Source: Hyphomicrobium_A sp963759735
GTDB taxonomy: Bacteria > Pseudomonadota > Alphaproteobacteria > Rhizobiales > Hyphomicrobiaceae
NCBI GenBank assembly: GCA_963759735.1
Contig: CAVXAF010000012.1
Span: 124,001 to 188,000 of the forward strand
Length of the DNA: 64,000 nucleotides
Reading direction: 5' to 3'
Below are positions 60,456 to 64,000 of the stretch, piece after piece. The first letter of the stretch is position 1. Each line of letters starts with the position of its first letter. Below the pieces are notes generated by a model that saw only the letters and a program-made list of their open reading frames with translations, ran no database searches and was not told the DNA's origin. The position numbers were made by a program, and so were the translations under genes.

Positions 60456-61416
60456 ATGCTGACGACGTACCCCGGCCGCCAGACCGGAACCGCCCCGATC
60501 GACGTGTCCAAGACGTGGTGGATCGATCTTCTCGATCCAACGCCCGCGGAAGTTGCGATGGCGGAGCGGATCTGCCGCTTCACGGTGCCCAGCCGCGAGG
60601 AACTGGGCGCCATCGAGACGTCGAGCCGGCTGACGGAGGACGATGGCATTCTTTACCTCAGCATGCCCATCGTCGCGCGCGCCGACGCAGTCGACGAGGC
60701 GCCATCGCCGCTGGGCTTCGTGCTCTCGAAGGACTATCTCGTTACCGTGCGCTACGCGGACCTCCGCTCGTTCGAGATCGTCTCTGGGCGATTTGCAAAA
60801 CCCGATGCCCCGCGGACGGGCAGCGAGACCTTCGCCACTCTCGCCGAGGCGATGGTCGAGGTCAGCGCCGATTCCCTCGAAGCGGCGGGGACCGAACTCG
60901 ACGTGCTATCGAGGTCGATCTTTCCCGCCCGCAAAAACCGGCGCGAAAAAGAAGCCAGCCTCCAATGCTGCGCTACGCGATGTGCTGCTGGACGTCGGCA
61001 ACATCGGCGAGAGGTCGTCGCGTGTGCGCGACATCCTCCTTGGGTTGCAGCGCATCGCGCATTTCGTCAGGTCGCACCGCGCGCTGGTGGTGGAAGAGGT
61101 GCAGGAGAGGCTTGCGACGGTGGGCACCGATATCGTCTCCCTCACCGACTATGAGGCGCATCTGGCGGGAAAGACGCAGTTCCTGCTCGACGCCGTGCTG
61201 GGTCTTATCAATACCAAGCAGAACGACATTTTCACGGTGCTCACCGTGGTTTCGGTCGTGGGGATCCCGCCGACACTCGTGGCCAGCATCTACGGCATGA
61301 ACTTCAAGTTCATGCCCGAACTCGATTGGGCCTACGGGTACTACTGGGGCCTGGGGCTGATCGCGATCAGCACCATTCTGCCGCTGCTGTGGTTCAAGTG
61401 GCGCGGTTGGATGTAG
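60456..61416 (+). pseudogene. corA: CorA-family Mg2+ transporter, frameshifted
   Basis: The N-terminal cytoplasmic part (MLTTYPGRQTGTAPIDVSK to SIFPARK) is in one frame and the rest (KPASNAALRDVLLDVGNIGERSSRVRDIL to FKWRGWM) in another. Removing one A from the run AAAAA at about 60931-60935 joins them as SIFPARKTGAKKKPASNAAL; the corrected length is 319 residues. The end has the two CorA helices and the YGMNFKFMPE motif (GMN filter). A homopolymer slip is the likely cause, so the transporter may be intact in the organism. ATG 60456 is used. Confidence 0.85.
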
Positions 61417-61425
61417 GGCCGCGAT

Positions 61426-62007
61426 CTATGTCGGGGACAGCGTGCGGGCGAGGGCGAGGCAGCGGCGGAAACCGCCGAGGTCGGATAGCATGCGGTCGGC
61501 GGGAACCGCCTGGGTGACGAACTCGCCGCCCGCATCCAGGATGGCGACGGCGATCATGAGGTTTTCTGCGAGCCCGAAATCCTCGATCTCGGCGATAGTG
61601 CTTTCGGCGTCCCAGATGCCGGCCGTGCGCTCGGCGGCCGCGCGGGCGCGCGTCGCATAGTCGGCCGGCGTGTTGGAGTAGCCGAGCACGGGCCTTCCGA
61701 GTGCGCGCATGAAGCCGATCTCGAACGCGGTGCCGACATCCATGGAGATGCCGCGGAAGGGCGTGCAGTTGGCGATGAGGAGATCGCAGGAGCGCATCAG
61801 GGCTTCGTTGCCGAGGCTGATGGCACGGGCGAGTTCCTGCGGCGCGAGGTGCTCGCTTCCGTCGATGACATTGTCGAGCGGATAGACGCCGACATAGCCG
61901 TGCGCGGCGCACAGGCGCTTCTTCTCCGCGCCCTGCTCCTTCGCGTTGGGAAAAAATACCTCCGGCCCGGCGAGGTAGACGCGCGGCGGCTGAACCATCT
62001 GGGTCAT
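61426..62007 (-). CDS. Nucleoside 2-deoxyribosyltransferase
   Basis: A 193-residue enzyme that swaps bases on deoxyribosides for purine/pyrimidine salvage. Motifs: RVYLAGPEVFFPNAKEQGAEKKRLC (about 9-33), YPLDN, LIANCTPFRGISMDVGTAFEIGFMRALGRPVLGYSN with the catalytic Glu in GTAFEIGF (near 95). ATG 62007 is chosen from the family start MTQMVQPPRV; upstream frame to 62250 has no support. It is convergent with corA and is 70 bases downstream of the beta-lactamase gene on the same strand. Confidence 0.9.
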   Translation of the reverse strand: MTQMVQPPRVYLAGPEVFFPNAKEQGAEKKRLCAAHGYVGVYPLDNVIDGSEHLAPQELARAISLGNEALMRSCDLLIANCTPFRGISMDVGTAFEIGFMRALGRPVLGYSNTPADYATRARAAAERTAGIWDAESTIAEIEDFGLAENLMIAVAILDAGGEFVTQAVPADRMLSDLGGFRRCLALARTLSPT

Positions 62008-62077
62008 TGGAGCGACTTCACGGCTGAGCGAACGCGAGGCGGCTCGCGATAGCCTACAGCAAAGCCGATTCGGGCCG

Positions 62078-62950
62078 TTAGAGCAGTGCGGTCGCGGCGC
62101 GCCCGACGTCTGCAATCGCCGCGTTGCGCACGTCGAGCGGCGCTTGGGTATCCGCCAGGTAGACGGCGATGATGACGGGTGGGCGACCCGGCGGCCAGGC
62201 AATGGCCACGTCGTTCGTCGCACCATTGCCGCCCGTGCCCGTCTTGTCACCGACGCGCCAGTCGGCCGGCAGCCCGGCCCTGAGGCGTGCGCCGCCGGTC
62301 GTGCTTGCGGTCAGCCACTCGATAAGCTGAGCCTCCGAGGTTTTGGTCAGCACATTGCCGAGGAAGATTCGCTGCAGGGTGTAGGCCATGGCGCGTGGCG
62401 TTGTTCCATCGCGCGGATCGCCGGGCGTAGCTTCGTTGAGCGCCGGTTCTATACGATCGAGGCGCGTCGCCGCATCGCCCAGGGTACGCAGAAAACTGGT
62501 TAGCCCCGACGGCCCTCCGAGACTGGCCAGCATCAGGTTGCCGGCCGTGTTGTCGCTGACGGTGATGGCAGCGGCGCAGACTTCGGCCAAGGTCATGCCT
62601 TGACCACCGGCGCGGTCCTTCGTGATGGGAGAATAGTCCACGACATCGTCGGCGCTGAAGACAATGCGCCGGTCGAGCCGATCGGCGCCAATGTCGGTTC
62701 TCTGCAGCACCAGTGCCGCGGCCAGCACCTTGAAGGTGCTGCACAGGGGAAAGCGCTCGAATTCACGGCGCCCAAAAAGGTCGCCGGTTTTCGTGTCGAG
62801 AATGGCGACGCCGAGGCGGCCCTGCGCGGTGGCTTCGATCTCGGCGAGGCGGGCGTCGATGTCCAGCGGCGCAGGCTCGGCGCCCGCTTGCAGCGCGGCG
62901 AGTGCAAGGGCGCTCTGCAATACGAAACGGCGCGAGATCGGAGCAGGCAT
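62078..62950 (-). CDS. Class A beta-lactamase
   Basis: A 290-residue serine beta-lactamase. The signal peptide has ISRRFVLQSALALAALQAGA, a twin-arginine-like start. All class A motifs are present: active-site LCSTFKVLAA (STFK, near 71), VSDNTAGN (SDN, near 131), the Glu-166 region RIEPALNE (near 167), and KTG in VGDKTGTGG (near 234). ATG 62950 has GAGGAA upstream. It is probably chromosomal and ancestral, since no mobile elements flank it. The substrate range cannot be read from sequence. Confidence 0.95.
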   Translation of the reverse strand: MPAPISRRFVLQSALALAALQAGAEPAPLDIDARLAEIEATAQGRLGVAILDTKTGDLFGRREFERFPLCSTFKVLAAALVLQRTDIGADRLDRRIVFSADDVVDYSPITKDRAGGQGMTLAEVCAAAITVSDNTAGNLMLASLGGPSGLTSFLRTLGDAATRLDRIEPALNEATPGDPRDGTTPRAMAYTLQRIFLGNVLTKTSEAQLIEWLTASTTGGARLRAGLPADWRVGDKTGTGGNGATNDVAIAWPPGRPPVIIAVYLADTQAPLDVRNAAIADVGRAATALL

Positions 62951-63143
62951 TTGGCATTCCTCAGAAACGGCAACGGCCGGGACTATAGCTCCCGGCCATT
63001 GGTCTGAAGTGGCAAAGCGGAGGTGAAAAGCCGCCTCCCCGACGCGCTGCTGCGTCTTTTCAGAGTGGGAAATTGCACGGGGCCGCTCGCGCGCGAAGCT
63101 GATGGTGGCGGCAGACCGCTGAGCGACTGCGCCGAATTTCGGG

Positions 63144-63989
63144 TTAGCTGTCGTCAATTTCGATCAGGCGCAGATTTCCATCGACGCCGAGCTCGAGGTC
63201 GGCCGAGATGGCGCTTTCAAATCCGTCATCGATCGATATTTCGACAATTCCGTCGTCTCGAAAGACTGCCCCCAGCAAGCGTGGGGTCTCGCTTTTGCCG
63301 AAGTCAGGCCGCGCCGCCTGCACGAGGTGTGCGCCTGCTGCGACCTGCGCGTCGATACCTGGGATGACCTCGCGGGCGCGCGCGAGCGCCGGCGCGAAGC
63401 TCCCCGACGGACCGGCAAGGAGAGAATAGCTCGGTCCATATTCGCTGGTTTCGCTGTAGTTCGCGGGCCGCGCCGGTCTGAACGTGAACGTTCCGAGCAC
63501 AGGGTCGTCGAGCACGAGCGGCAGTGCGCTCCCCAGGATCGCGCCGGGTTCTGCCGGGCCAACAAAGTCTAGCGGGGCGCGGCCTGCGAGCTTGTCGAAC
63601 GAGCGCGCGATATCTGCTTCCGATAATCCCGGCGGTCCGAACGCGCCATCGGCGATGACGCGAAAAAGCTCATCGCCGGTTGTCGTGATTTCGACGCCGC
63701 TCGCGCGAATGCAAAAGATGCTCCCCTTTGCGGAGATGGCTTCGATCGACGTCCGCTCCGGTAGGGTGAACTCGTGCCACGACACGGTGGCGCTCGGGTC
63801 GCGCCGAAGGAGCACGAGGGCTATTCGCCCCGATGTGCCGGGCCAGGGGTTGCGATCGGGTTGCGCCGAGTAGGGATACCAGCGGCCGCCGCGGTCGCTG
63901 CCGAACTGGGTACGAACCACCAGCATATAGCTGCGGTCTGCTGTCGCCGCGCGCGTCGGATCGGCGGCGAGGTAGGCGTCGAGCGGCAC
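63144..63989 (-). CDS. Hypothetical protein, possibly truncated at window end
   Basis: The visible 281 residues show no recognised domain: MPLDAYLAADPTRAATADRSYML, WHEFTLPERTSIEAI, GAFGPPGLSEADIARSFDKLAGRAPLDFVG, and an acidic end GNLRLIEIDDS. There is no membrane segment. GTG 63989 is only 11 bases from the window edge and has no visible ribosome site, so the true start may lie outside. It is 193 bases upstream of the beta-lactamase gene on the same strand. Function unknown. Confidence 0.55.
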   Translation of the reverse strand: MPLDAYLAADPTRAATADRSYMLVVRTQFGSDRGGRWYPYSAQPDRNPWPGTSGRIALVLLRRDPSATVSWHEFTLPERTSIEAISAKGSIFCIRASGVEITTTGDELFRVIADGAFGPPGLSEADIARSFDKLAGRAPLDFVGPAEPGAILGSALPLVLDDPVLGTFTFRPARPANYSETSEYGPSYSLLAGPSGSFAPALARAREVIPGIDAQVAAGAHLVQAARPDFGKSETPRLLGAVFRDDGIVEISIDDGFESAISADLELGVDGNLRLIEIDDS

Positions 63990-64000
63990 GGCGTCGCCGT

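Overview
The window is about 64 kb of GC-rich chromosome from an alphaproteobacterium, most likely a member of the Hyphomicrobiales close to Hyphomicrobiaceae. This is an inference from gene content and order, not from a database search. The recG / sdhE / mfd arrangement, phosphatidylcholine synthase, DUF502, DUF930, DUF3126 and IalB-type proteins, a cysE-DUF3126 pair, the folE-hisI block and long-form ExbB all point to this group. A SoxYZ-like carrier of the kind linked to quinoprotein dehydrogenases hints at a methylotrophic background. No rRNA, tRNA, CRISPR array, insertion sequence or prophage was recognised. The window is core chromosome with small accessory modules.

Layout. 0-8.5 kb: SPOR protein end, DUF502 protein, RecG, SdhE, Mfd, an outer-membrane barrel. 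8.5-15.6 kb: AMP-forming acyl-CoA ligase coupled to a peptide-type solute-binding protein, IalB protein, HspQ, a CoA-ester lyase and a MarR regulator. 15.7-20.5 kb: a regulatory island of two paralogous AraC regulators flanking a two-component system and two tiny secreted proteins. 20.6-26 kb: lipid A-type acyltransferase, UbiH-type monooxygenase, phosphatidylcholine synthase, LysR regulator and pirin. 26-30.5 kb: small ORFs with a leader-like architecture, exbB-exbD-tonB, msrB. 30.5-33.3 kb: a four-gene periplasmic redox operon (thioredoxin, CcdA, cytochrome b, molybdopterin enzyme). 33.3-39.2 kb: PepSY/two-component module, DUF930, twin DUF5985 membrane proteins, MlaC-like protein. 39.3-45.2 kb: ArsR-methyltransferase fusion, metF and a two-gene metH. 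45.3-51.9 kb: a 27-residue membrane peptide, crotonase, cysE, gamma-carbonic anhydrase, LapG-type protease, PilZ, PAS and rhomboid proteins. 52-59.4 kb: CBS, patatin, hisI, folE, Fe-S scaffold, cupin, yidD, recO, CAP protein, GreA-like factor, SoxYZ-like carrier. 60-64 kb: DUF2945, CorA, nucleoside deoxyribosyltransferase, class A beta-lactamase and a partial unknown gene.

How genes work together. metF makes the methyl donor used by the split methionine synthase, and the upstream ArsR-methyltransferase fusion has an AT-rich palindrome inside its own promoter. The thioredoxin-CcdA pair could carry reducing power to the periplasm, where the neighbouring cytochrome b could feed the exported molybdoenzyme; msrB converges on this operon. 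TonB-ExbB-ExbD energises outer-membrane uptake. The PepSY proteins and their two-component system diverge from a symmetrical four-half-site operator.

Quality note. At least five otherwise intact genes (CoA lyase, metH N-module, patatin, hisI, corA) each carry exactly one apparent extra base, and the UbiH-like gene shows three indels. After removing the net extra base, each span is a whole number of codons. Sequencing or assembly error is the simplest explanation, so these should not be taken as real pseudogenes without checking reads.
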